This document shows, piece after piece, positions 37,196 through 47,902 of a DNA stretch of 64,000 bases. A program made the position numbers and the translations under genes. The stretch comes from Magicicada septendecula (Eukaryota > Arthropoda > Insecta > Hemiptera > Cicadidae), in NCBI GenBank assembly GCA_034769895.1, contig CM068367.1, forward strand, positions 111,398,654 through 111,462,653, written 5' to 3'. Under the pieces are notes generated by a model. The model did not search any database, was not told the origin of the DNA, and saw nothing but the letters and a program-made list of their open reading frames with translations. Each line of letters opens with the position of its first letter. Position 1 is the stretch's first letter.

Positions 37196-37523
37196 AACAA
37201 TAATAACTACGATACAGTGCTTATAATAAAAATAAAATATTACATTCTATAATCATAGCAAATTATTACGTCTACTTGCATAACTTGTTTGCTACACCTT
37301 TCCATACGCTAGGTAGTTTATTTGCATCCCTTTCGTTAAAGTCGTATTGTATTTTACAGATTCTTCGCTCGCAGAATATTCTTGGAAAGTCTTACCTTGA
37401 GACCTAATTTAATTTCAATGGCATATTAATCGTAGAATAGAATATTGAGTATGACAAGTGAAAGTATATTTTGTATCGGTATCTTTCCCTCAGGTGTCAC
37501 AAAAATTTATCTAACATCACACC

Positions 37524-38381
37524 CAGTGGTGGATTATCCATAACGCTTGGGTATGCTGCAGCACCGGGCACCAGAGTCTCAGCTGTCAGAGGGGGCACCA
37601 TCCAGCAGAATTGACTAAGTAAAGCAAAGCGTATGATCACGTTACGCAATTGTTTGGTTTTCTTACGCAGTTATTATAACCATGGAGAGTGTCGAGTTGT
37701 AAAATCAAGCGGAAGCTCTTAAAGAAGTTTACTTGAACGATTTGAATAACGAACTTCTAATAGAACTGAAGCACTTTCTGCCACGAGTAAAACTGCAAGA
37801 TTTTTCAAATCGTTCCAATGAAGATGATAGATTCAATGATACTACAGTTTGTCCGCTCAAAGTATTAAACTGGATTATTGATTGTAAAATGATTGATGTA
37901 TTTCCGATTATATACATTACTTATCGTCTGCTTTTTACGATTCCAGTAGCTAACTGAGAATCTGAAAGATGATTTTCTCTATTAAATCGCATTAAAGACA
38001 TGTTGAGTTCAACTATGGGAGTTAACAGATAATCTTCATTAGCAAGGTTGAATATTGAAAGCGAGATACTTGAATCGCTCGATTTAGAATAAATTATACA
38101 AGACTTCATTAAGGCAAAGTAAAAAAAAAAAAAATGGATCGATTCGTATTTTCTAAACTTAAGTAGGCCTAAAGATTATGCTCATTGTATGCTCATTGTA
38201 ATTACTGTTTAGCTAAATATTTGTTGTAATTTGAGAGTTTAATAAGATAATTTTAACTTTCGAAATTGTGTATACCATTTATCAGTGTAAATAATGGATA
38301 AAAGGTTGAATCTTGAATCGAGGGGAGGGGGCACCAATCTAATGGCAGCATACGGCACCACGCGCGTCTAATCCGCGCCTG
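37524..38381 (+). mobile_element. Decayed hAT element with TIRs
   Basis: The left end CAGTGGTGGATTATCC (37524) and the right end, reverse-complemented CAGGCGCGGATTAGACG (38381 inward), form imperfect TIRs of the hAT type. Flanks are ATCACACC and ATTTCACA: a poor match unless shifted, so the target duplication is uncertain. Inside is a transposase C-terminus (37733-38120). The 858 bp length implies a large internal deletion. Confidence 0.65.
37733..38122 (+). pseudogene. hAT transposase C-terminal remnant
   Basis: The frame reads PLKVLNWIIDCKMIDVFPII, YITYRLLFTIPVAN, stop, ESER, stop, FSLLNRIKDMLSSTMGVNR, stop, SSLARLNIESEILESLDLE, stop, IIQDFIKAK. It aligns by eye to the hAT dimerisation region (LLTLPVTVASAERSFSKLKLIK-type). 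All pieces stay in one frame with four internal stops and no indel. The N-terminal zinc finger and catalytic core are missing. It lies inside the TIR element 37524-38381. Confidence 0.75.
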
Positions 38382-38889
38382 ATTTCACACTTAACTAAAA
38401 GTAGGCCTATACACTAAGTTTGCAATGTATACGCAAATCGTCATTTTAAACAATTATACGAATACTCGAGTACTAGTAGGTGTTAAAATATAATAAATTC
38501 AAATTTTTTATAGACGAAATCAAGGTTGCCCACTTGTGTTTGGTGTGAGTGGTAGAGTGGTTGTTTATTGGCGCTAGCTGTTCTGTTCGGTGAACTGTTC
38601 AAGCATATTAAAATGGTTTTAGTACTTTTATTTTAATCATTCCTTTCATTTTATACTCTAATGTTTCTTTGATTCATGTTTCTTTAATTTGTTTTGATTG
38701 ATATTTAATATTTCTATAGACGATAATATTTTATATTTAATATTGACGATCCGCTTCTATAGTTAGGATCACCTTTTGTACATCGGTTTTTAGTTAGTTA
38801 AGTGTGGTTTTTGTCACTTGGTGATTCTGCTCAACAGAATGGTCCAGAGTAGGTGGATATTTTTTGTTTATATTTTGTATTTATTTTCA
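38382..38889. other. No gene recognised
   Basis: AT-rich sequence. Confidence 0.5.
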
Positions 38890-39590
38890 ATTTGGTAATG
38901 ATACAGAAAACAGAAGACCAGTTACAGAGGGCAGGGATATTTAGGTTCAATAGCATCATACAAGACTATGGGCTACAGATCTCTGCTATAAAATCTAAAA
39001 CGATGGCATTTAAGGGAAAGTGTCCTATAAGAACTAAGATAGTCGTGAGTAATCAGATTTTGGACCAGGTTAGTCATTTTAATTACCTGGGTTGTGATAT
39101 CTCATATGGAACTAATATTGATTGGAATAGTAAGCTAACGAAATGTAAACGCATCTGTGGAACGGTTCATAGGTACCCGAAAAATAAAACGCTGAACGAT
39201 ACCCGAATGAAATTTTATAAAGCTGTGGTGGCTGTCCCCACATTCCTGTACGCTAGAGAGACATGAAATCTTCGTAAAAGGGACGTGCAGAGGGTACAGC
39301 CAACCGAAATGAAATTTCTAAGAGGGATGCAAGGTTGTTCTCTCTTGGATAGGAGAAGGATCGAGGATATTAGACTCGATTTAATCATTGTATCATTGGA
39401 CCAGAAGATTGAAGACCACAGAAGGAGATGGTGTGCCACTTGAATCGCGTGTCTGATATCCGTCTACCTGTGGCTGCCTTGGGTTATCACCCTACTGGGG
39501 AAAAGAATGTCGGTAGACCGAGGAGATGGGTTCCAGAACAGGTCTAAGGCCTAGTCCTTGGAGTGGTGTTGATGATGATGATTTATTTTT
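38890..39590 (+). mobile_element. LINE 3' region (family A), fullest copy
   Basis: From 38893: VMIQKTEDQLQRAG (just after the RT catalytic box), DYGLQISAIKSKTMAFKGKC, PIRTKIVVSNQILDQVSHFN, YLGCDISYGTNIDWNSKLTK, RICGTVHRYPKNKT, TRMKFYKAVVAVPTFLYARE, then a TGA. Homology continues past the stop to KRDVQRVQPTEMKFLRGMQG, and further on to GRPRRWVPEQV. The tail has AGAACAGGTCTAAGGCCTAG (stem AGGTC/GGCCT with a G-U pair), TCCTTGGAGTGG and GATGATGATG. One in-frame stop and small indels. Confidence 0.88.
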
Positions 39591-39599
39591 AGTTTATTA

Positions 39600-40250
39600 A
39601 TGCTCGATTTTTAATTTACCTTTTTTAAATGACGACTTACTTTTATCTTTTCGCAAATGTAAACACGTTTTCAATTTTAATTAAAGCTACGTTAATATTT
39701 TCTGTCACCAGAAGCGATCATAGATTGTTAATAACTGAAATGTTGTTTTTTTCCCCCTTAATTAAACGATGATTAACGTTCGTCTCAATGAAACGCTGTA
39801 CACTCGGAAAGTTTTATCACGTCTCGTCTGTAAATAACGAGGTGCGCCAAACGGTTTAGTCTCGGCTTTACCATTGAGGATGCCGTATCAAACAATGGGC
39901 GAAACATACAGTGTTCTTAATAGTAATGTCTCATTAAAACTTGGTTATTACTTCTACAAAAATCCTGTTATTCTACCAGTGATGACTTTTAAATCGTATT
40001 CAACGGATATTTTACGCAAATTATTAAGGCCTGTTACACATCAAACCCAATAATAATAATAATAACAATAATAATGTTTGCCAAGGATTTCACATCCTCT
40101 ACACTTTGCCGATCTTGCACCCAGTAAGAGAGTTGGAGTCAAGAATGATAGAACGGTTCTCAGACCTTAATAAAATATAATAAAATAATATAACAGCCAC
40201 ACATGATGATGGTAAGTTATAGCAAAATATATGAAATATTAATGAATAAT
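39600..40250. other. No gene recognised
   Basis: AT-rich sequence. TTGAGGATGCC...GGGCGAAACATAC at 39876-39908 is a weak member of the CTGA-GA/CGAAAC motif group. A short TAA run lies near 40050. Confidence 0.45.
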
Positions 40251-40254
40251 AATT

Positions 40255-40545
40255 CTCTCTTCTTCTTATGTCTTCAGTCCTAAGATTGGTTTGGAGCAGT
40301 CTTCCATTGTGATCGATCTTGTGCTTTCCTCTTCATTTCCTCACAATTTACATCATCCATAATTTGCTTTATTGTACTGCAGCCTTCCCTTATATCCTTT
40401 ACCTTCTGTTGTTCCTTCCATTATCAATTTTAGTAGTCCTTCATGCTGCAGTGTATGTTCTACCCTGCTTCTAATTATGCTTTTCAAACACCTCTCATTG
40501 CCTATTCTGTTCAGCACCTCTTCATTAGTATTAGTATTAATATTT
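40255..40545 (-). mobile_element. LINE 3' end (family C), antisense
   Basis: The minus strand reads NEEVLNRIGNERCLKSIIRS, then HTLQHEGLLKLIMEGTTEGK, then GYKGRLQYNKANYG and a stop, with remnants of DRSQWKTAPNQS-type sequence after it. It is the family-C C-terminal region also seen at 23240-23575; the RGRP motif has become YKGR. It ends close to AAGAAGAAGAGAG (plus 40256-40268). Confidence 0.75.
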
Positions 40546-40781
40546 ATGAGTCGAATAATAATTACAATGTTTAAATAAATGCCAACAATCATTATTATTA
40601 CTATTTTATTGTATTTAATAATTGATAGCATTAATATAATTAATAATTAATTCTTTATACAATAGAAAATTGCTTAGGAGAAGCATAATAGGATGTTCTG
40701 TGGTGTCCATATATACAGGAAAATAATAAATCAATCACAACGAAATTAACATCGCAGCGAATGGAAAAAAAAAATAATAAA

Positions 40782-40853
40782 TTCCGGTACCGGGAATCGA
40801 ACCCGAGCCTCCTGGGTGAGAGCCAGGTATCCTAGCCACTAGACCATACCGGA
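40782..40853 (-). tRNA. tRNA-Glu (anticodon CTC), copy 1
   Basis: 72 nt on the minus strand. Acceptor arm TCCGGTA pairs perfectly with TACCGGA, with discriminator A. The anticodon stem CCTGG/CCAGG encloses CTCTCAC, giving anticodon CTC. The T arm holds GGTTCGATTCC, a perfect B box, and TGGTCTAGTGG is a good A box. No intron and no encoded CCA. Directly downstream (plus 40765-40774) is a T10 run on the coding strand, a Pol III terminator. The sequence is identical over all 72 bases to the copy at 59149-59220. Confidence 0.97.
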
Positions 40854-40958
40854 GTGACAGCAACGCCGCCTGAAACCGTGTTCTTCAATGTGAGCAGTAT
40901 TAACAAGGTGGATTCATCATTCCGTGGTTCCCTCCTCTCTCTTACTCTTTGTCATCAC

Positions 40959-40960
<2 letters not shown>

Positions 40961-41031
<71 letters not shown>

Positions 41032-41034
41032 ACA
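40961..41034 (+). repeat. (CT)n(CA)n microsatellite
   Basis: About 23 CT units followed by 13 CA units. The frame at 40854-41231 runs through it and is not a gene. Confidence 0.95.
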
Positions 41035-41039
41035 ATACA

Positions 41040-41670
41040 AATTTTGTTAATAGTGATACAGTAGTAATGTTAAACATATGTGACTCATATTTACAAAACA
41101 CGTGGTCCCGTTTGGTTAAGACGTATGGGAGGGGGGAGGACATAATTGCTATCAGCTTCATTAGATTGTTAGGTAGGGCTCGCATTACTGACCTATATGA
41201 CCTATATGTAGGTCAAACTAATAGACAGAGATAAACATATCGATTTTCGCCAATGTTGACTGATGCCTTGTTACGGCCCTGGGTGGAACGTTTACAAAAT
41301 ATGTGATTAAGACGTTTCGCACAGTTGTACATTATTAATTAATTAATTAATATATTTATTATTACATACAGTTGGACAATTGTTCTATTTTATGGAGTCA
41401 GTATTAAAGTATTTTATAACTTAACCTACTAGACGTCTTTTCATGTAAATATTTTTCTCACAGTCTTTGTGTGTGATACACGCGTACGCGTAGGCGCGCC
41501 GGGTGTTACGAATTGATAAGATTTGCTTAATTAGATAAGCCTGTTATTAAGTAGTACAATATATGGACACGTGCCATGGCTAACCTATAGCATCGTGCTT
41601 TCTTCTGATTGCCTGGAGGTGATCTGCGACTATACCGTGCAGAATCTGAAAAGTTATATGTATATGGGGT
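41040..41670. other. No gene recognised
   Basis: Mixed AT-rich sequence. Confidence 0.5.
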
Positions 41671-41679
41671 CTTTTATTA

Positions 41680-42345
41680 GGGCCACCAGCCTTATGTACG
41701 AGATCATCTAATAAACTTTGACGTGCTGGTCCCCGAACAGTTCGGCTTCCGTGTGGGACATTCCACCACTCATCAGCTGATGATAATGGCGGAATACATC
41801 ACGGACGCCGGGTATCGGAGAGAACAGACCATTCGTTGTTTCTTAGATGTAGGCAACTGCGCATTGGCAGGACGTACTTGCTCTGGTCCAACGAGGTGAA
41901 GTACCTCGGAGTACACCTTGACCGTCGGCTCACCTGGTGTACCCACGCTCAGACAGCGAGTATCCGCTGGTCTGAGCTTACTGTTTCCACTCCTGATCAG
42001 TTCAACCATGACCACGAAACTGGGCAAGATGATCGTCGGCGCGTACCTGCTGCCGGTCATTACCTACGCTTGCCCGGCTCGGGTTACCTCGCCAACACGC
42101 ATAAGAAGAAGTTGCAAAGCGTCCTCGACAGGGAGCTTCGGCTAGCGGCCAAAGTCCCCCGCCGATTCTCATCTCGCCTTCTAAGGAAAGGACTTGGCGT
42201 CCGTTCCTAAGACGACACCTTCAAGCGACTTGCACGCAAATTTTATGCACGTGCGGCGAGGTTCCCAGACAATCATCTAGTGGCTGGGCTGGGCAGGTGC
42301 CGTATACGTCCAGGTGATTCGTGGAAACGCCCTCGGTGTATACTG
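41680..42345 (+). mobile_element. Jockey-type LINE, RT largely deleted
   Basis: Reads LVPEQFGFRVGHSTTHQLMI (RT finger region), a few codons to CFLDVG, then jumps to LLWSNEVKYLGVHLDRRLTW, the post-RT thumb region. It continues in shifted frames with MIVGAYLLPVITYACP, KKLQSVLDRELRLAAKVPRR, then KRLARKFYARAARFPDNHLV and RCRIRPGDSWKRPRC near the end. This is the jockey/R1-like ORF2 order. The catalytic FADD-containing stretch is missing, so a few hundred base pairs are deleted. The GC content is much higher than the surroundings, as often seen in jockey-type coding sequence. Confidence 0.85.
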
Positions 42346-42459
42346 CGCTAGTGTAGGCTAGCACAACTGCCGAGAAACGACCTGCTAAAGAGCAGGTCGC
42401 CCTACTTGGGCAGGGCCACGAGGTAGGAGCTCCTGGAGGAAGCTCGGAACTCGGATTCC

Positions 42460-42712
42460 ATTGTGGTACGTCTCTGCGTCGCATCAACCACACAGCCCAG
42501 AGTCAGGTCAGTTCAGGCCACCAGCCTTAGCCACAGTACTGTGGTGATACTGACGGAGACCGTGTCAGTACTTTTAGTCCTTCAGGTACTGAAGACGGTC
42601 ACCAATGCAGTGGTTGAAACGTCTGCTTTTAACAACACAGGACCGCGACCTGACAGCCCGGAAAGTAGTTATAATAATTACAACGCCCCGCCGGCCGTGA
42701 AAGCTTAAGAAA
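42460..42712 (+). repeat. Foldback family H1, right half
   Basis: AGCCACAGTACTGTGGTGAT, then CTGAAGACGGTCACCAATGC and GTGGTTGAAACGTCTGC, then AGGACCGCGACCTGACAGCC, ending GGCCGTGAAAGCTTAAG. These are in the same order as the loop, right arm and right flank of 54281-54584. The left arm is missing. Confidence 0.65.
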
Positions 42713-42794
42713 TCACTTGATAAGATTTATTTTTCGATTAAGTAGTTGCTGTTTTATTTTATTTTATATTTTATCTACGTCACTTGGAAATAAG

Positions 42795-43200
42795 ACAAGG
42801 AAAGACACCAAGATAAAATTTGTTTAAGTAGTGGTAACAGCTATTTTAACTTATGGAAGTGAAACTTGGACAATGACGAAAAGTGTTGAACGAAGAATAC
42901 AAATAAGTGAAATGAAGTCCTTTAGAAAAACCAAAAGTTGCACCCTTAGAGACCAAATACGAAATGAAGATATAAGAACCGAGTTAGGTAAATATAGGCC
43001 TATATTCTATGGCCAGCAGCATAAGGGAAGGACAAATAAAATGGAGGCAGCATATCGAGAGAATGGAAGATATGAGACTACCTAAACAAGTATTAAGATA
43101 CAGACCTCAAGGAAGACGAGATGTAGGCAAAACAAGGAAGAGAAGGCGGAACATGCTGTAAGCCTATACCTTGACGTGGAGAAGAAGAAGAAGAAGAAGA
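42795..43200 (+). mobile_element. LINE 3' end (family B)
   Basis: VTAILTYGSETWTMTKSVER, then RIQISEMKSFRKTKSCT and LRDQIRNEDIRTELG. After a frameshift, remnants of EDMRLPKQVLRYRPQGRRDV and GKTRKRRRNML, then a stop. The 3' UTR carries GCGGAACATGC, TAAGCCTATACCTTGACG (weak form of the stem-loop) and GAA units at 43180-43200. Confidence 0.8.
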
Positions 43201-43729
43201 TTTTATCTATGTGCCTTAATATTAAATTCGTTTAAAAAGTGTGAACTGATGCATAATCTTTCCTTCTTCAGAAATCCCTCGATAACGAGCAAAACATGTT
43301 AGAGTCTGTAAAATGATAATTACATTAATACAACCCATCTAAGGTTTAGGTTTAAAAAAAATTCTTCCCAAAACTGAAAACTGCACTGAAAACCTGAAAA
43401 AAAGGAAACATTTTGAAACATTAATCGGTGATGTGAAAAATCTTCAAATTTTTAGATGTTTTGTCTAGAAAAAAATTTAAAAAACATTTGTCATTTAGGG
43501 TATATCGTACGTTATGTATGAGGATCGGTTGAAACGTTCGCGGTAAGTCATCCAAATTAACTTGACACTCCTCTTTCTTCATCCTTTCATCACTTTAGTT
43601 GTTTTGTCGATTGTCATTGTATTAAATCATCCACTTAATATATATATAAAATTATTATCTTAAGACTCTTTTTTGTTTAACATTAACCAAGCTTCGCCAC
43701 TGAATCTGTTACTGAGTGCATTACCAACT

Positions 43730-44000
43730 AATTATAAACTCCGCCATTTTTCTTTGTACCACATTTCAAAGGCGCTTTTACGTTAAACATCTCTTTTGTT
43801 AACATACCGAGTCGCCGATCCTACGAAGCCGACTCCATACAAAACTCTTTATTAAATTCTTCTAACTTTTCCACATGCCTTGTTTGATATAACAAGTGTT
43901 CTCTTGCCGATTAACCTTTTCAGAGCCACCTTATTCTGTACTTAATATTTGATGCGCATTCCATTTGATATTTCTCTTCTTGTTAAGATTATAAATGTTT
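43730..44000 (-). mobile_element. Possible LINE C-terminal remnant
   Basis: The minus strand shows KVNRQENTCYIKQGM, then NLIKSFVWSRLRRIGDS, then a block like AFEMWYKEKWRS. This recalls the KCFVWSVALYGSETW and EAFEMWCYRRM order of family C/D LINEs. Heavily decayed. Confidence 0.4.
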
Positions 44001-44740
44001 CAAATATAGTTTATTGTGCACTTTAATTTCTTGTTCGTTCCGCTTTGTCTCCACAACTTCGTTAATAGGACACTTCGTATCGTGACTTAATATTTGATGA
44101 ACAATTTAAGATTTTCAGTGTATTTATACTTACGACTAACCAACAGTACATATTTAATATTAAACTGGAAATTAATTAAAATATTCCATCTCAGTCTCTC
44201 AACTGAATCAGATTTCTTTAACCTGGAATAACTTAAATTTTAATTATTATAAATATTTATTAAAGTAAATTACAATTACAGCTTCTTGCAAGAGTGTTAC
44301 TTACATAAATACATGATACAATTCATGATTTAATACATTGAACAAGTACTAAATAGCTTCAAAATTTAATAACGTTTTAATAACTTATAATAAATTAATT
44401 ATAATTAAAATGTAATAATACAATTTTAAAATTTAATTAAATGTTGATAATGAGTAAGCAAAACTTGCACACAAAAATATGACCTTCGACATATTTTCGG
44501 ATAAAAAACAAATTAACACGAAGTGCGTAAAAAAAAAACAAAATATTTATTCTAACCCAACGTTCACCAAATTGTATTTCCCATCTTTATTGGCACAAGC
44601 TTCTATAGCATAAAACGAAATCGATTTTGATGTCGCGTTTGTGCTGGTCTAAGTGAACGCGTAATTGAATTCAATTTACAGTTTTGGTTAACAGTTTGAG
44701 TACACTGAGAGTCTCAGTTTCATATAAAATAAGAAGCGGC
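44001..44740. other. No gene recognised
   Basis: Very AT-rich, with dense AATTA tracts. Confidence 0.5.
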
Positions 44741-44744
44741 GTCA

Positions 44745-45090
44745 CCTGTTCTGGTCGGGGAGGGCCGTTCAGAGTGCGTCGACGCCTGGCTAGCTGAACC
44801 CCGCCAGGTGGGCCTGGGGCTACGGCACTGGGGAGGTTGTGGGTTGGGGCAGTACCGCTGATTACCGGAGGCTCCTCCTACCGAGACCCCCGCTCTGGCT
44901 CACGCTGCTTTTCGGGGCACGGGGTCACCCGATTTTCGGCGGTATCAGGGCTGATAATCGGAACAAAGCGTTGCGTCAACCGCTGGGAACGCGACCCGAG
45001 AATACGGCTCTGTGCAACCTGCGTTGGCAGAGCCTGCACCTAACTCAAGTTCGATGGCTGGCCCCCATTGTCCGTCCGTCTGGGTAGAAG
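44745..45090 (+). other. GC-rich block, unassigned
   Basis: An abrupt GC-rich island in AT-rich flanks. Two overlapping frames (44837-45040 and 44839-45084) have no recognisable protein. It could be the 5' part of a non-LTR element or an exon; nothing decides between these. Confidence 0.3.
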
Positions 45091-45539
45091 AGAGGGAAAT
45101 AGAAAAATTGGAAAATTATTTCCAAAAATTAAAATATTAAACAATATTCGGAAGCTCGTATGTTTTGAAAATTATATTTCTCGTGAAAGATTAACATCGT
45201 GTCCTCCATGCATTAGTATGTTGTACGTCGAAAACCAAGCGTTTCGCTTATTATGTCTGCCCTAAATATAAATGTAAACATACTATTATTGCATGGAGAT
45301 TGTAGCATCTGTTACCTAAGAAAAACGCATTAAGACAGGACGTCAAAATGGAAACTTCGTGTTTTTTTTAAACAATGTGCTAGTATGCCAAAGATGCAGT
45401 TTCTCGCTTTATTTAAAATTATTTTTTTTTTAATTCAATATCCATACGCCAAATAAACAAATCGCAAAAAAATGTTCTACAAGAAAAACTGTAACAGCAT
45501 ATAGGCCTATATACTGTGTATGTATATATGTGAAGACAT

Positions 45540-45940
45540 TCGTATGTGTGTGTAAGTGTGTGAATATCGTACACATGTAATTTGTTATCGGATTCCGTAA
45601 AGTTTAATCACGTTGGTGTATTATCAACGTGGAAGAGAAACTGCTGTGAAGGGTACGACATTAAACTAGAGCAGTAGATCGTATTAGCTTAATGTCGTTA
45701 TGGTGATGGGTGGGTGGGTGGTTGACTGACCAGCAGTATGGCGTAGTGAAGGGTACTCGATAAAATTTAATGTCAAGGCGAAGGGAACTGGGAGGCGGTA
45801 GCAGCGGCGGGCGGTTGATAACAAAGAGGGCCAATTGCCAAACCGAATCGAATGGTATCGGTCCTATCGTATCGGGTTTTTGTATAAGGGTAAGTGCTGC
45901 TACTGTGTTGTCGCCTTGTGGTAGTAAGGAGAACGTTGCT
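45540..45940 (+). repeat. Repeat family R2, copy 1
   Basis: Shares GATAAAATTTAATGTCAAG, GGCGGTTGATAACAAA, GAGGGCCAATTGCCAAACCG, GTATCGGTCCTATCGTATC and AAGGGTAAGTGCTGCTACT, in order, with 63125-63510. The upstream ATTATCCGATTC-like part is also shared, loosely. The 85-codon frame at 45770 is not conserved between the copies, so I do not call it coding. Confidence 0.8.
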
Positions 45941-46189
45941 GGCTACGTCTTGCCAGAATACAACTATGCAGGTTTACTCTTTTTAACGGGATTTAGAAAA
46001 ATTTCAGCTTACAGGAAACAAAAATAGAACTTAAAATTATCCCGTTATGGGATTGAACAACATAAATTTCATTAGAAACACACACGCACGCAATATTAAA
46101 AATTAAATAAGTAATCAAAACTTCAATATTAAGTCAGTAACTTTTAACAAGATTTTAAAATTCATGTTTCCAGTACCCAACCCACAATT

Positions 46190-46492
46190 GATTTAATTAA
46201 TATATTGGCTTATTTTAGTTCCGTCTTGTGACTTTTTCTAACGGCTTTGTGACGCGTTTCGGAACGGCTGTTCCATCTTCAGACACCTGTTACTCGTTCA
46301 AGGTCGTTAAAGATTAAAATGATTAATACAGTGTTGCACTTGTTGATATGAGCTGTACTCTATTACAAATTGCAATGTTTACGATCTCGTATCTCATAGC
46401 CTGAAGATGGAACGATCGTTCCGAAACGCGTCACAAAGCTACTACAAGAAATCACAAGACGAAAATGAAATAAGGTAACACATTAATTAACA
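46190..46492. repeat. Foldback hairpin H2 with paired hammerhead-like cores
   Basis: Inverted arms of about 92 bp (46190-46282 and 46401-46492) around a 118 bp centre. Each arm, read towards its outer end, contains CTGAAGATGGAAC, a 4 nt loop, GTTCCGAAACGCGTCAC. The arms are imperfect at their outer parts but nearly exact near this motif. The outer ends are TTAATTAA-like on both sides. Probably a small mobile element. Confidence 0.8.
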
Positions 46493-47185
46493 AAATTATT
46501 TATTGATAATTAAGTTAATTTTCTAATTAAATAAATTGAATAAATTATCATTCAGTTTTGACTGAAAACGCCTCTGTCTCTGGGACAGAGATTACACATT
46601 TGATTCTATTCGATTTGACAAATAATATTGAAATTTAATGGCTTTCATTATTAAATATTATAAAAGTATGCTTTTAGTAAAGTATTTGTATAAAGTATAC
46701 TTTTATAATTTGAAGTAACAAGAAAATTAACTATCAACTGACTGATTTATGACTTATAATATCGGCCTCTCGTCAGTGTTCACAGTACCAGAACCTTAAA
46801 TGAAAACTTTGTCTTCCCAAGAGGCAGAGTCTATACGTTTAATGGACAGCGCATTGAACGTTTGAACTCTTTCCCTCAAGTAGTTATCAACTTACAAAAT
46901 TATATTCACTAAGAAATAGCTGTTCTGCCGATAAAATGTTTCCAATCCTGACAACACTTATTAATAATTTTTAAGTTCGCACTGGGTTTCGTACATTTTT
47001 TCAAGGATGGAAATTTCAAAATTTTTCAGTGTTTTAGACCACCGTTTTGTAATAGATATTACAGTATTTAAATAACTTGATTCTCTAAACTATTGTATAA
47101 GATTATAAGTGTAAATGGCTTAAAAAAGACCACTGTTTTCTTGGCATGTCTGACAAATTTCTATGGTATCTTAAAACACTCCACT
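46493..47185. other. No gene recognised
   Basis: AT-rich sequence. Confidence 0.5.
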
Positions 47186-47189
47186 CTGG

Positions 47190-47756
47190 TTAAGGGGAGA
47201 TCAGCAGTTTTTCGTTAAAAAAAATCAAATTTTTTATTGTCTCAAAAAATTCTCCATTGAATCCTGATTAAGAAAATACATACTTTTATGATGTTTCACA
47301 TTGATGTGACCATAAAAAAATAAAGTAAAATGTATTACACATTGTTTTCAGACTTTAATTGTTTAGCTTTACGCGCGTTTTCCGTAACCATGGATTTCAA
47401 CAATTAGGTACACTTTTCTCAAAAACTGTAAGTGGTATTGAGTTCAAATTTTTTGTGGTTGAACAATACAATATAAGAATCAAAGTGTACTAGAATTAGT
47501 CTCTTCCTTTACAAAATTGATTTTTTAACAAATTTTTAAATAAAAAAATTTTTTAAATATTTATGAAAAGTAATTATTTTTTTATATTAGTATTTTTTTC
47601 TTAAATTGCTTCAAACTAGCACATTATGTTTCAAACTTATGTGTTAAGGTATGGTATAAATTTCAAATACGTAGCTTCAATAGACGAATATAACTAGACC
47701 CCTGTTCGGCCATTTAAAATGGATCGGACAATAAAAGTGCGGATCTCCCCTTTTAA
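47190..47756. mobile_element. TIR element (MITE-like), ends AAGGGGAGATC
   Basis: TTAAGGGGAGATC at 47190-47202 is mirrored by GATCTCCCCTTTTAA at 47742-47756, giving 11 bp TIRs AAGGGGAGATC. Flanking TTAA is present on both sides, but the right side has two extra T, so I cannot fix the target duplication. The interior is AT-rich with no coding frame, about 560 bp in all. The superfamily is undetermined. Confidence 0.6.
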
Positions 47757-47902
47757 TACAGTAAGAACGTCAGAACTTGTATGGATACAGGCTGTCAAAT
47801 TCAAACGTTAATTTCCTCATCATTTATCATTAACAATATTAATCGTCATTAGTAAAAATTAATACTTTCTTACATAATCATAAAAATTCAAAAAAGCTTT
47901 AA

